This document shows positions 33,610-42,921 of a DNA stretch of 64,000 nucleotides, piece after piece (positions within the stretch are counted from its first letter, which is position 1; every line of letters begins with the position of its first letter). The notes under the pieces were generated by a model, which was not told the DNA's origin, searched no databases, and saw nothing but the letters and a program-made list of their open reading frames with translations. Source of the DNA: Pseudoneobacillus sp052180215 (GTDB lineage: Bacteria > Bacillota > Bacilli > Bacillales > Cytobacillaceae); assembly GCF_052180215.1 (NCBI RefSeq), contig NZ_CP197471.1, positions 3,010,001-3,074,000 on the forward strand, written 5' to 3'. Made by a program: the position numbers and the translations under genes.

Positions 33610-33990
33610 TTGGATACACTTATCACATTACTAATTATCGCAGGTGCTCTCCTAACATACTCTGTGATCACTTGGTTCTATCAAAAAAGAATTGTTACGA
33701 CTCTTACTGAAGAGCAATTCCGTGAAGGATATCGAAAAGCACAATTAATAGATGTGCGTGAACCTAACGAATTTGAAGGCGGACATATTTTAGGTGCAAG
33801 AAATATCCCTCTATCACAATTAAGAAATCGTTTAAGAGAAATCCGTCCGGATAAACCCGTTTATTTATATTGCCAAAGTGGAATGAGAAGTAGTCGTGCA
33901 GCAGCTTTGTTACATCGAAAAGGTTATAAGGAACTTTCTCACTTACAAGGTGGATTTAAAAAGTGGTCTGGAAAAGTGAAAGCAAAATAA
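33610..33990 (+). CDS. yqhL: Membrane-anchored rhodanese-like protein YqhL
   Basis: An N-terminal membrane anchor (residues 3-22) is followed by a rhodanese domain with LIDVREPNEFEGGHI and active-site loop CQSGMRS (Cys near residue 94). The TTG start is supported by AAAGGGG upstream. It is divergent from lipM and convergent with the gcv operon. The likely role is sulfur transfer or a redox function at the membrane; the partner is unknown. Confidence 0.92.
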   Translation: MDTLITLLIIAGALLTYSVITWFYQKRIVTTLTEEQFREGYRKAQLIDVREPNEFEGGHILGARNIPLSQLRNRLREIRPDKPVYLYCQSGMRSSRAAALLHRKGYKELSHLQGGFKKWSGKVKAK

Positions 33991-34000
33991 ATGAGTAAAT

Positions 34001-34030
34001 AAACTGTGCCACCAATGGCGCAGTTTTTTG
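34001..34030 (+). terminator. Terminator of yqhL
   Basis: AAACTGTGCC with near-complement GGCGCAGTTT and T-run tail. Confidence 0.8.
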
Positions 34031-34042
34031 TTTGCCACAAAA

Positions 34043-34076
34043 AAAGTAACTCAGAGAAGATTCTCTGAGTTACTTT
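34043..34076 (-). terminator. Terminator of the gcv operon
   Basis: A perfect 16-bp stem (AAAGTAACTCAGAGAA and its complement) with a 2-nt loop, 8 bp after the gcvPB stop; T-run on the minus strand. Confidence 0.85.
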
Positions 34077-34084
34077 CATATTTC

Positions 34085-35545
34085 TTATTGTTTTTGATAT
34101 CTTAGCACTGGCTTACGAGCTGCTAGTGTTTCATCTAGGCGGCCAACAACAGTTGAATGTGGAGCTTCCTGAACGATTTCAGGGTTTTCCTCCGCTTCCT
34201 TAGCAATCTGAATCATCGTGTCGATAAAGCCATCTAATGTTTCTTTTGATTCTGTTTCGGTTGGTTCGATCATGATACACTCTTCCACATTTAATGGGAA
34301 GTAGATTGTTGGTGGATGGTATCCAAAGTCTAACAGGCGTTTAGCGATATCAAGTGTACGAACACCTAGTTTCTTCTGACGCTTTCCACTTAATACAAAT
34401 TCATGCTTACAATGTCTATCGAATGGAAGATCATAATAAGCTGAAAGTCTTCTCATCATATAGTTAGCATTTAACACCGCGTATTCTGTTACTGCTTTTA
34501 ATCCATCTGGACCCATTGAACGAATGTATGTGTAAGCACGAACATTGATTCCAAAGTTTCCATAGTATGGTTTTACTCGTCCAATAGCTTGCGGGCGATC
34601 GTAATCAAAAATAAATTCGTCACCACGCTTCGTTACTAGTGGTTTTGGAAGGAATGGAATTAAATCTGCTTTAACTCCAACAGGACCTGATCCTGGTCCT
34701 CCACCACCATGTGGACCAGTGAAAGTTTTATGAAGATTTAAATGCACAACGTCAAAGCCCATATCACCAGGACGTGCTTTTGAAAGTACAGCATTTAGGT
34801 TGGCTCCATCATAGTAAAGCTTACCGCCTGCACCATGAACGATTTCGGCCATTTCTAAAATATTTTCTTCAAATAAACCAAGTGTGTTAGGGTTTGTAAG
34901 CATTAAGGCAGCTGTATCATCACCAACAACACGTTTTAAATCTTCTAAATCCACTAAACCATTTTCATTAGATTTTACAGTAATCGTTTCTAAACCAGCC
35001 ACCGTTGCAGAAGCAGGATTTGTACCATGTGCAGAGTCAGGAACGATAACTTTTGTACGCTTAAAGTCTCCATTTGCTTCATGATAAGCTCGGATCATCA
35101 TTAATCCAGTCCATTCACCATGAGCACCTGCAGCAGATTGAAGGGTAACTTGGTCCATACCAGTGATTTCAATTAAATGCTCTTGAAGGTCATACATTAA
35201 TTCTAGAGCACCTTGGACAGAACTCTCATCTTGTAAAGGATGAATATGTGCAAATCCAGCAAAGCGTGCGACGTTTTCATTGATTTTTGGATTGTACTTC
35301 ATTGTACAAGAACCAAGCGGATAGAATCCGGAATCAATTCCATGATTACGTTTAGATAATGCTGTGTAGTGACGCATAATATCTAATTCAGAAACCTCAG
35401 GTAGTTCAGCCTCTTCTTCACGGATGTACCCTTCTGGTAAAAGTGTTTCAAGTTCGACTGTTGGAATATCCATTTCAGGGAGACTATATCCAACACGACC
35501 AGGTTTGGTGATTTCAAATATTAATGCTTGATCTTGACTATGCAT
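34085..35545 (-). CDS. gcvPB: Glycine dehydrogenase (decarboxylating) subunit 2
   Basis: PLP-binding half of the two-subunit P-protein of the glycine cleavage system. The PLP lysine is in NLHKTFTGPHGGGGPG near residue 273; SAHGTNPASA and YYDGANLNA are also typical. 486 residues. Its start overlaps the end of gcvPA by 8 bp, consistent with stoichiometric synthesis. Confidence 0.97.
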   Translation of the reverse strand: MHSQDQALIFEITKPGRVGYSLPEMDIPTVELETLLPEGYIREEEAELPEVSELDIMRHYTALSKRNHGIDSGFYPLGSCTMKYNPKINENVARFAGFAHIHPLQDESSVQGALELMYDLQEHLIEITGMDQVTLQSAAGAHGEWTGLMMIRAYHEANGDFKRTKVIVPDSAHGTNPASATVAGLETITVKSNENGLVDLEDLKRVVGDDTAALMLTNPNTLGLFEENILEMAEIVHGAGGKLYYDGANLNAVLSKARPGDMGFDVVHLNLHKTFTGPHGGGGPGSGPVGVKADLIPFLPKPLVTKRGDEFIFDYDRPQAIGRVKPYYGNFGINVRAYTYIRSMGPDGLKAVTEYAVLNANYMMRRLSAYYDLPFDRHCKHEFVLSGKRQKKLGVRTLDIAKRLLDFGYHPPTIYFPLNVEECIMIEPTETESKETLDGFIDTMIQIAKEAEENPEIVQEAPHSTVVGRLDETLAARKPVLRYQKQ

Positions 35546-36884
35546 GGTAATCCCCCAATTCTTTTACAAGAGTATCGATTTCTTCCTTCGTACGAAGCTC
35601 CGTTACGGCGATTAACATATGATTTTCCAATTCAGGGAAATCACGACCGAGGTCATAACCTCCGATAATTCCTTTATTAAGAAGAGACTGATTAATCTGC
35701 TTAATCGGTGCATTTAATTTCACGACAAATTCATTAAAAGAAGCACCTTCAAAAGCAACCGTGAAACCATTATCTTTAAATACGTTTTTAGCGTAATTTG
35801 ATTTTTGAATATTTGCGACAGCCATTTCTTTAACACCTTTTTTGCCAAGTGCTGTCATAGCTACTGAAGCTGCTAAAGCAAGTAACGCTTGGTTTGAACA
35901 AATATTAGATGTAGCTTTATCACGACGAATATGTTGTTCACGCGCTTGTAAGGTTAAAACGAACCCACGACGACCTTGATCATCAACAGTTTGACCAATT
36001 AATCGGCCAGGAACCTTACGCATAAGTTTATTTGTTACAGTAAAATATCCACAATGTGGGCCTCCGAAAGAAGTTGGAATTCCAAATGGTTGAGCATCCC
36101 CTGCAACAATATCAGCACCAAATTTACCAGGAGGTGTTAAAGCTCCTAATGAAAGTGGATTACTTGACACAACAAATAATGAATTATGTTCATGAATAAT
36201 TGGTTCAAGCTCTTTTAAAGGTTCAATTCTTCCAAAGAAATTTGGATATTGTACAATAACAGCCGCAATCTCATCATTCACCATCGATTTTAATGCCTCA
36301 ATATCTGTTACACCATCTACATGTGGCACTTCAATCACTTCGATAAATTGACCTTTAGCGTAAGTTTTTACCACTTCTTTTGTTTCTGGATGAACAGCAC
36401 TTGAGATAAGTACCTTTTTACGACGAGTATGTCCAGCACTAAGCATCGCAGCTTCAGCAATAGCAGTACCGCCGTCATACATAGAAGCATTGGCTACGTC
36501 CATACCTGTTAATTCACAAATCATTGTTTGAAATTCAAAGATTGCTTGAAGTTCACCTTGTGAAATTTCAGGCTGATAAGGAGTGTAAGCCGTGTAAAAC
36601 TCTGAACGAGAAATTACATGATCCACAATAACTGGCATATAGTGGTCATATACACCTGCACCTAGGAAGCTTGTGTTCTTTTTTAAATCAGCATTTTTCT
36701 CAGCCATTAACATTAATTCTTTCATTAAAGCTGTTTCTGACTTTGCAGGTTTAATCTTGTATTCTCCTTGGAAACGAACCTTTTCTGGAATATCACTAAA
36801 CAGATCATCTACGGAGTTTACACCGATTGTTTCAAGCATTAATGTTTTGTCTTCTTCGGTCATCGGTAAGTAGCGATGTTTCAT
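35538..36884 (-). CDS. gcvPA: Glycine dehydrogenase (decarboxylating) subunit 1
   Basis: Partner subunit of GcvPB in the P-protein. Typical segments are FLGAGVYDHYMPVIVDHVI, YTPYQPEISQGELQAIFEFQ and TSFGGPHCGYF. 448 residues. It lies between gcvT and gcvPB in the usual Bacillus order and is controlled by the glycine riboswitch upstream of gcvT. Confidence 0.97.
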   Translation of the reverse strand: MKHRYLPMTEEDKTLMLETIGVNSVDDLFSDIPEKVRFQGEYKIKPAKSETALMKELMLMAEKNADLKKNTSFLGAGVYDHYMPVIVDHVISRSEFYTAYTPYQPEISQGELQAIFEFQTMICELTGMDVANASMYDGGTAIAEAAMLSAGHTRRKKVLISSAVHPETKEVVKTYAKGQFIEVIEVPHVDGVTDIEALKSMVNDEIAAVIVQYPNFFGRIEPLKELEPIIHEHNSLFVVSSNPLSLGALTPPGKFGADIVAGDAQPFGIPTSFGGPHCGYFTVTNKLMRKVPGRLIGQTVDDQGRRGFVLTLQAREQHIRRDKATSNICSNQALLALAASVAMTALGKKGVKEMAVANIQKSNYAKNVFKDNGFTVAFEGASFNEFVVKLNAPIKQINQSLLNKGIIGGYDLGRDFPELENHMLIAVTELRTKEEIDTLVKELGDYHA

Positions 36885-36929
36885 CGTCTTCTCTCCCCTA
36901 ATTGAATATTTTCTTAAATCAAAATTAGC

Positions 36930-38036
36930 TTATTTTTTTTCTTTCTTATAAAAAGGAGTTGGTACTACGAATGCTTTTAGGCGTTTACCTCTTATTTCAA
37001 CTTCTACTTCTGTATCTAATGATGTAAATTCTTGTTTTAATAGAGCAAGACCAATATTTCTCTTTAGTGTTGGCGATTGAGTACCAGTCGTTATTTCACC
37101 GATTAATTCATCGTTTTTATACACTGGATACCCATGACGTGGAATTCCACGATCAATCATTTCAATGCCCACAATTTTACGTGGAAGTCCATTTTCTTTT
37201 TGATTTTTTAGAACTTCTTTACCAATAAAGTCTGCTTCTTTATTTAGCTTTACAGCAAATCCGATTCCTGCTTCAAGTGGTGAAATTTCAGGTGATAGCT
37301 CTTGTCCATATAAAGCTAAATTTGCTTCAAATCGTAGAGTATCACGTGCACCTAAACCACATGGCAGAACACCATCTTCTTTACCTGCTTCTAAAATATC
37401 CTTCCAAAGTTGAACCGCATCTTCAGGCTTACAATAAATTTCAAAGCCATCTTCACCAGTATAACCGGTTCTTGAAACTAAGGCCTTTTTGCCATTGAGC
37501 TCAACTTCTGTTTGGAATTTGAAGAATCCTATATCTGATAGATTTACTTCACCTGCAAGCTTTTGTAAAACTGTTTCCGCAAGTGGTCCTTGTAAAGCTA
37601 ACTGAGATGTTTCTTCTGAAAGGTTTAAAAGCTGAACGTCCCCTTCAAGATGGTCTTCAATCCAGTTATAATCTTTATCAATATTAGAGGCATTTACTAC
37701 GAGTAAGTAGTGGTTTTCTTCGATTTTATAAATTAATAAATCATCGACAGTACCACCATTGTCATAACACATTGCTGTATATACAGCACCGCCATCTTTT
37801 AATTTTGACACATCGTTAGTCATCATTTTTTGTAAAAATGCTAAACTATCAGTACCCTTGACTTCAAATTCTCCCATATGAGAAACATCAAAAAGACCAG
37901 CTTTAGTTCGAACAGCCTCATGTTCATCTTTGATACTAGAAAACTGAACCGGAAGCTCCCATCCACCAAAGTCTATTGTTTTCCCACCATATTCCTTATA
38001 AACATCAAATAGCGGTGTGCGTTTTAAATCCGACAT
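36930..38036 (-). CDS. gcvT: Glycine cleavage system T protein (aminomethyltransferase)
   Basis: Transfers the methylene group from aminomethyl-lipoyl GcvH to tetrahydrofolate, releasing ammonia. Motifs: RTPLFDVYKEYGGKTIDFGGWELPVQF at the N-terminus (first half given here), LFDVSHMGEF, and LALQGP. I start at ATG 38036, which follows AAGGGGGATGAGT; in-frame codons further upstream are not supported. 368 residues. Confidence 0.96.
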   Translation of the reverse strand: MSDLKRTPLFDVYKEYGGKTIDFGGWELPVQFSSIKDEHEAVRTKAGLFDVSHMGEFEVKGTDSLAFLQKMMTNDVSKLKDGGAVYTAMCYDNGGTVDDLLIYKIEENHYLLVVNASNIDKDYNWIEDHLEGDVQLLNLSEETSQLALQGPLAETVLQKLAGEVNLSDIGFFKFQTEVELNGKKALVSRTGYTGEDGFEIYCKPEDAVQLWKDILEAGKEDGVLPCGLGARDTLRFEANLALYGQELSPEISPLEAGIGFAVKLNKEADFIGKEVLKNQKENGLPRKIVGIEMIDRGIPRHGYPVYKNDELIGEITTGTQSPTLKRNIGLALLKQEFTSLDTEVEVEIRGKRLKAFVVPTPFYKKEKK

Positions 38037-38086
38037 ACTCATCCCCCTTGTTTGATTAACCATACTAATAAGGTACATTGTTTACA

Positions 38087-38136
38087 AAAAAAGGACAGAA
38101 AACCCCCTTTTAACAAAAAGAAGGTCTCTGTCCTTG
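38087..38136 (-). terminator. Riboswitch-controlled terminator
   Basis: On the minus strand AAGGACAG pairs with CTGTCCTT, followed by T7, about 50 bp before the gcvT start. It is the expression platform of the glycine riboswitch. Confidence 0.8.
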
Positions 38137-38290
38137 CACCTGAAAGTTTACCGTTTAAGGTTTTCCCCTTTGGTGGCTTTCCAAAAAAGCTCTCTCCAGA
38201 GGTGCGTCCAACAAGAGTACTTTTGCCTGAGAGATTCACAATGAATCATTGTTTGCTCCTTCGGCGCCACGATAGCAGTCTCTCCCCTTG
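38137..38290 (-). ncRNA. Tandem glycine riboswitch
   Basis: Read on the minus strand the leader starts GGGGAGAGACTG and contains GGCGCCGAAGGAGCAA, CTCTCAGGCAAAAGTAC, then a second set GGAGAGAGC, CCACCAAAGGGG and CTTTCAGGTGCAAGGACAGA. The paired CTCTCAGGCAAAAG and CTTTCAGG signatures mark two glycine aptamers in series. Glycine binding should prevent the terminator at 38087-38136 from forming and switch on gcvT-gcvPA-gcvPB. Confidence 0.93.
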
Positions 38291-38563
38291 TTTTCATTCG
38301 CATTTATAAAATTTTCCAATTTGGTCATACTAATGAAACATGAAAGTTACTTTAAATAAATCTGATTGCTTGTAATATTAGAAACTTTCAAAGCTACTAT
38401 CATCCTACCTTAAAAAGCATATTTGAGCAATGATTTTATTTAAAAAATGAAAACGCTTTTATGAATATTGTTCCTATATTTGTAACAATATTTCATACAA
38501 AAATACATAGTCACACAAAATATAAAAACTAATCTATTGAGCTATAAAAGGAGCTGAAAAAAC

Positions 38564-40252
38564 ATGACCGTGCAAATAGATTTCGATATATCCTGGCAAG
38601 ACGAATTTTTGAATCGCATGGATAATGACGGACCCTGGGGAAATTGGGAACTATATAAACTAGCAATTGAAGTCGAAAACCATTTAGTCATTCCAGAATT
38701 TGAAGGTTTACAAGCTCCTAAACACTTATCAAGCTTAACCCCTCTTCCACACCAATTAGAGGTTGCCAAACAAGTAATAGAGAATATGAATGGAAAAGCT
38801 ATTCTTGCCGATGAAGTAGGTTTGGGGAAAACAATAGAGGCAGGACTTATTTTAAAAGAATATATGATACGTGGACTTGTTAAAAAAGTACTCATTCTCG
38901 TTCCTGCATCCCTAGTAACACAGTGGGCCATAGAATTAAATACGAAGTTTTATATTCCTGCCATGACACAAAGAAAAAGTTATATTTGGGAACAAGCCGA
39001 TGTAGTAGTTTCCTCCATCGATACTGCTAAGCGTAACCCTCATAGGGATATCATTTATAAACAAGATTATGATTTGATCATTATTGATGAAGCCCATAAA
39101 CTTAAGAACAATAAAACAAAAAACTATGAATTTGTTCAAAATTTAAAGAAGAAGTTTTGTCTGTTATTAACCGCAACACCAATCCAGAATCGTATTGAAG
39201 AAATCTTTAATTTAGTCTCTTTATTGAAACCAGGCCATCTTGGAAATGAGTCTGTCTTCTATGAAAAATATAAAAAAGATTCTCGGTCATTAAATGATGA
39301 TGAGCATTTAAAAGAGCTAGTAAATAAAGTCATGATTCGAAATAGAAGAAATGATACGGGCATTGAATGGACAAAACGAAAAGTCCAAACTATTCCTATT
39401 GAATTTTCGAAGGAAGAAAGAGAATTGTATGATGCTGTGACAAATCTTAAAAACGAAAGTGATTGGTTAGGTTCTAGTCAATTTTCGGTTATGACTTTAC
39501 AAAGAGAGGCTTGTAGCAGCCGTGAAGCTGTTTTTTATACGTTAAAAAATATGCTTCAGCGTAAAGAAAATCCATCTAAATTCTTTGAAGACCAAATTCA
39601 AGTACTAATAAAAAAGGTTGAACAGGTAACGACCAATTCTAAGGCTAATAAAGCGCTTGAATTAATCCAACAAATCAATGATAAAGTAATTATTTTCACT
39701 GAATATCGCGCTACACAGCTGTATTTACAATGGTTTTTAAAGCAGCATGGAATTAGTTCTGTACCCTTTCGGGGAGGCTTTAAAAGAGGGAAAAAGGATT
39801 GGATGAGAGAGCTTTTCCAAAAACATGCCCAAGTACTTATTGCGACAGAAGCAGGTGGAGAAGGTATTAATCTTCAATTCTGTCATCATATTATTAATTT
39901 TGATTTACCATGGAACCCTATGCGTTTAGAACAACGAATCGGTCGTATCCATCGTCTCGGCCAAGAAAAGGATGTTAACATCTATAATTTCGCAACGATG
40001 AACACTGTTGAAGAACATGTCTTAAAACTTCTATATGAAAAAATTGAACTTTTCGAAAAGGTCATCGGTGACCTTGATGATATTTTAACAAGATTAGAAT
40101 TCGGTAATATCGAGGATCATTTAATTGATATTTTTGGACAATCCAGCTCCGAAGGTGAAATGAGAATCAAAATGGATAACCTAAGTGCCATGATTCAGTT
40201 TGCTGAAGAAATGAGAGGAGGAGAAAACCATGCAGCAACAGGAAATTCATAA
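38564..40252 (+). CDS. yqhH: SNF2-family helicase-like ATPase YqhH
   Basis: Superfamily 2 DNA translocase of unknown role. Motifs in order: I (ILADEVGLGKTIEAGLIL), II (IIDEAHKLKN, DEAH box), III (LLLTATPIQN), V (IATEAGGEGINLQF) and VI (RLEQRIGRIHRLGQ). 562 residues. It is divergent from the gcv operon and overlaps yqhG by 23 bp, so the two products probably act together. Confidence 0.95.
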   Translation: MTVQIDFDISWQDEFLNRMDNDGPWGNWELYKLAIEVENHLVIPEFEGLQAPKHLSSLTPLPHQLEVAKQVIENMNGKAILADEVGLGKTIEAGLILKEYMIRGLVKKVLILVPASLVTQWAIELNTKFYIPAMTQRKSYIWEQADVVVSSIDTAKRNPHRDIIYKQDYDLIIIDEAHKLKNNKTKNYEFVQNLKKKFCLLLTATPIQNRIEEIFNLVSLLKPGHLGNESVFYEKYKKDSRSLNDDEHLKELVNKVMIRNRRNDTGIEWTKRKVQTIPIEFSKEERELYDAVTNLKNESDWLGSSQFSVMTLQREACSSREAVFYTLKNMLQRKENPSKFFEDQIQVLIKKVEQVTTNSKANKALELIQQINDKVIIFTEYRATQLYLQWFLKQHGISSVPFRGGFKRGKKDWMRELFQKHAQVLIATEAGGEGINLQFCHHIINFDLPWNPMRLEQRIGRIHRLGQEKDVNIYNFATMNTVEEHVLKLLYEKIELFEKVIGDLDDILTRLEFGNIEDHLIDIFGQSSSEGEMRIKMDNLSAMIQFAEEMRGGENHAATGNS

Positions 40253-41024
40253 ATTTTTAATTAAATATTTCCAATCCAATCACTGTGAGATTGTCGAAAA
40301 TGGACCAGGATACCTAATAGTTCAATTAACCATTGAATTAGATAAAGAGTTAATGAATCGACCCTTTTATTGGCACTATCTTGAAAAAACGGGTGGAATT
40401 CCAAATCCGATGAAACTAACCTTTATTACCGATCGAAAGTTAGCACCAGATCATATTCAAGGTGAATTAATCCACTTCGGTTCACCTCGCCTGCATCAGA
40501 TTTTTGAATCAACTAAAAAACTAGCAGGATATATTCGCCTTTATGAAAATCATCAAATCAACCAACAACAACATATACCCTTATTGCCATGGCTTGGGCT
40601 AAATGTAAAAATATCTTACCAGTGTGACAGGAAACGTGATATCTTTCAATCCATTGGTCTTCAGCTCATTAACGGACAAATGATTGAAGGTTTTCATGAA
40701 AGATTATTAAAGATGCCGCTTACCCCAAAGATTCCGGATTATTCCTATACCCTATCTCCACTCGTGATGCCTAGGAGCGGGGTTTCACGAATCGAAAATT
40801 ATTTTAGACAACAGATAGAAAAGGAGGATCATACCTGGGCTAGTGAAGCCATCAATAGATGGGAAAAAGATTTAAGTTTATTGGATCATTTTTATGAAGA
40901 GGAAGAGGAAAAAAGCGAAAGTTATGAGATTGAAAAACAAGCCTTACAAGAGCAATATGAACCTAAGGTCAAGATTTCCATTATAAATGGCGGATTGTTT
41001 TATTTAACAGAAAAGGCGATTTAA
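40230..41024 (+). CDS. yqhG: Conserved protein YqhG
   Basis: A 264-residue soluble protein with no known domain function. It begins MQQQEIHKFLIKYFQSNHCE and ends with an acidic helical region. The fixed pairing with the SNF2-type yqhH in Bacillaceae, with overlapping frames here, argues for a joint function. In B. subtilis sinI follows; here yqzE follows directly on the other strand. Confidence 0.9.
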   Translation: MQQQEIHKFLIKYFQSNHCEIVENGPGYLIVQLTIELDKELMNRPFYWHYLEKTGGIPNPMKLTFITDRKLAPDHIQGELIHFGSPRLHQIFESTKKLAGYIRLYENHQINQQQHIPLLPWLGLNVKISYQCDRKRDIFQSIGLQLINGQMIEGFHERLLKMPLTPKIPDYSYTLSPLVMPRSGVSRIENYFRQQIEKEDHTWASEAINRWEKDLSLLDHFYEEEEEKSESYEIEKQALQEQYEPKVKISIINGGLFYLTEKAI

Positions 41025-41044
41025 TAAAAATACTATTACAAAGA

Positions 41045-41074
41045 AAAGGAGCAGCACCATTGACTGCTCCTTTA
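41045..41074. terminator. Terminator between yqhG and yqzE
   Basis: A perfect 10-bp stem AAAGGAGCAG with a 9-nt loop; T3 follows. It lies between the convergent stops of yqhG and yqzE. Confidence 0.75.
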
Positions 41075-41254
41075 ACGCTTTTTTTTCCTCTTATTATAAT
41101 AAAACAGGTACGGGAGAATACCAAACCACTTTACTAGGAATGGTTCCTTTTCCTCTTTTTTTGCAAGTTTGACCCTTTTTCGATCTTCTTTTGGTTGATC
41201 AATATATTTTACAACTGTCTGTGTAAGATATTTAACATAATCATTTGTTTTCAT
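41072..41254 (-). CDS. yqzE: YqzE-family small protein
   Basis: A 60-residue basic protein starting MKTNDYVKYLTQTVVKYIDQP and ending in a Lys/Arg cluster, with a short hydrophobic stretch (WFGILPYLFYY). Start ATG 41254 follows AAGGTGA. YqzE lies next to comG in Bacillaceae; its function is unknown. Confidence 0.88.
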   Translation of the reverse strand: MKTNDYVKYLTQTVVKYIDQPKEDRKRVKLAKKEEKEPFLVKWFGILPYLFYYNKRKKKR

Positions 41255-41288
41255 GGACACTCACCTTCCCTTATAGAAGTATGTCCAA

Positions 41289-41792
41289 TTATTCAAATTT
41301 CAATCTTTGCTTGATTGCCTCTACTATTTCCGTAATGGATTTCCCTGTTGTATCCACCTTTATACTGGCAGCTTCTAAATACAACGGGAGTCTATCATCA
41401 AGCATTTTATTCACTTTTTCCTTTTTATTGCTTTGTAGTAATGGACGGGTTTCGTCACCTTCAAGACGACACATCGTTTCCTCAGGAGATGCGTATAAGA
41501 AGATAACTTCTCCAAATTCTTTCATCCATTCCCGATTAACCTCACTTAAGATAATGCCACCTCCAGTAGTAATAATAGCATCTAACTGAGGTAACTTTTT
41601 TAATACTTCTTTTTCAAGTGAACGGAAATACTGTTCCCCTTTGTGCTCGAATATGGCAGAAATGGATTCGCCTGTAAGCCCCATAATTTCTTCATCAGTG
41701 TCATAGACCGGAAACCCTAAGGTCTCACTTAATGCCCTGCCTACCGTTGTTTTTCCAGAACCCATAAATCCTATTAAATAAATAGCCTTCAT
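41289..41792 (-). CDS. aroK: Shikimate kinase
   Basis: Phosphorylates shikimate at the 3-OH in aromatic amino-acid synthesis. P-loop GFMGSGKTT (residues 8-16), DTDEEI, the shikimate-binding R in YFRSLE and the GGG loop (TTGGGI) are all present, plus the LID Arg (ETRPLL). Start ATG 41792 follows AGGTGA. 167 residues. It lies 8 bp after comGG and may be read from the comG transcript. Confidence 0.95.
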   Translation of the reverse strand: MKAIYLIGFMGSGKTTVGRALSETLGFPVYDTDEEIMGLTGESISAIFEHKGEQYFRSLEKEVLKKLPQLDAIITTGGGIILSEVNREWMKEFGEVIFLYASPEETMCRLEGDETRPLLQSNKKEKVNKMLDDRLPLYLEAASIKVDTTGKSITEIVEAIKQRLKFE

Positions 41793-41800
41793 TTTTTCAC

Positions 41801-42184
41801 CTAGTTTTTTTCTATCCATTTTATCATTATCTTTTTAGTTTTGTCATAATAGCCAATACCAACCGCTTCTTCTAAGGTATTAAGTTTAACTGTAAAATTT
41901 ATTCTTAGTAAGGAAGTAGAATAAGATTCTACTTTATAAACCACACTCCCTTTTTTAAAGGTAAATTGACCTGATCCAATTAAAATAGAATTATGATTAA
42001 GCCCTTCTTCCACTTTCTTAACTGCTAAATGCAAATAGTATTCTTGCTTTAGTATAATCTCGGTTTCATGATGGAGCTGTTTTTCCGAGAGGTAGAATTG
42101 CATTTGATATACAAGAAATGAAAAGAATAGAATAGCAACCATTAACACTATAGGGTAGGTTAAACCATTTTGATTATTTTTCAT
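41801..42184 (-). CDS. comGG: Competence pseudopilus protein ComGG
   Basis: Last and least conserved gene of the comG operon. It has an N-terminal hydrophobic helix (about residues 9-30) without a classical prepilin motif and a small soluble domain (127 residues). It is assigned by its position after comGF and its size. In B. subtilis ComGG interacts with the other minor pseudopilins. Confidence 0.85.
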   Translation of the reverse strand: MKNNQNGLTYPIVLMVAILFFSFLVYQMQFYLSEKQLHHETEIILKQEYYLHLAVKKVEEGLNHNSILIGSGQFTFKKGSVVYKVESYSTSLLRINFTVKLNTLEEAVGIGYYDKTKKIMIKWIEKN

Positions 42185-42185
42185 T

Positions 42186-42656
42186 CTAATTTCCTATTTG
42201 AATGAAGGCTTGTACCGAAAATGAATAGCTTTTATTCCAAATATCCTCTACTTTGATAAGCACACCATTTTTCATTTTTTCAAATTGAACTTGATTAACA
42301 TTTTGTAAAAGAACTTCATTTCCAGTTCCATTTACTCTTCTTCTTAACTTTGTTCCATATTGTTCATAGGATATTAAATCCGAGTCTTTTGTTAATAGTA
42401 ATCTATTTGACATTGCATCAATTTTTTCACTCATACGAATTTCCTTTTTGACTTGACTTGAAAATATCTCCCACTCCATTGCCTGTAATCGTGTCACGGA
42501 ATCGTTTTCCCTGTCGATAACTTGGATGCTCAGCGGGAGAAAGGCTGCCATCATACAAAAAGCTGCTAATCCTAACATCGCCTCTACTAAGGTAAAACCG
42601 TTACTCCAGAAATTCACAGACTGTCTTTTTATTTTTATAAATATCTTCAAATTCAA
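42186..42656 (-). CDS. comGF: Minor pseudopilin ComGF
   Basis: Minor pseudopilin of the DNA-uptake pilus. The prepilin-like segment SNGFTLVEAMLGLAAFCMM lies near the N-terminus, followed by a C-terminal domain. I start it at TTG 42656 because a perfect AAAGGAGG (42662-42669) sits 6 nt upstream, inside comGE; the GTG directly before NFWSNGF is the alternative. With this start it overlaps comGE by 56 bp. Confidence 0.88.
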   Translation of the reverse strand: MNLKIFIKIKRQSVNFWSNGFTLVEAMLGLAAFCMMAAFLPLSIQVIDRENDSVTRLQAMEWEIFSSQVKKEIRMSEKIDAMSNRLLLTKDSDLISYEQYGTKLRRRVNGTGNEVLLQNVNQVQFEKMKNGVLIKVEDIWNKSYSFSVQAFIQIGN

Positions 42657-42921
42657 TACAAACCTCCTTTGTATCGATTTTTGGAATAAACATATATTGT
42701 TTCCCGTTTCTCGTAATAGTTTGCTGTGGTTGTATCTCACCATCCACCAAAATCTCATGTAATTTCTCATTTAAGATGACAAGTGCCTCAAACTTTTCCC
42801 TTTCATCGATATATTTCCTTGTAAATTCCACTCCTATAGGTAAGACCGTTACACTTATAAGCATCCATGCAGACATAGAAAGTAATAAATCTGCCATAAA
42901 AAAACCTTTATGCATCCACAA
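42601..42921 (-). CDS. comGE: Minor pseudopilin ComGE
   Basis: A 106-residue protein with an N-terminal prepilin-type helix (GFFMADLLLSMSAWMLISV). The TTG start gives MW-x-HKGF, similar to B. subtilis ComGE (MWRENKGF as I recall it). It overlaps comGD by 14 bp and comGF by 56 bp. Confidence 0.87.
   Translation of the reverse strand: MWMHKGFFMADLLLSMSAWMLISVTVLPIGVEFTRKYIDEREKFEALVILNEKLHEILVDGEIQPQQTITRNGKQYMFIPKIDTKEVCIEFEDIYKNKKTVCEFLE

Noticed and set aside
38542..38931. 129-codon frame antisense to yqhH
   Set aside because: Shadow of the conserved SNF2 gene; no ribosome-binding site and no family.
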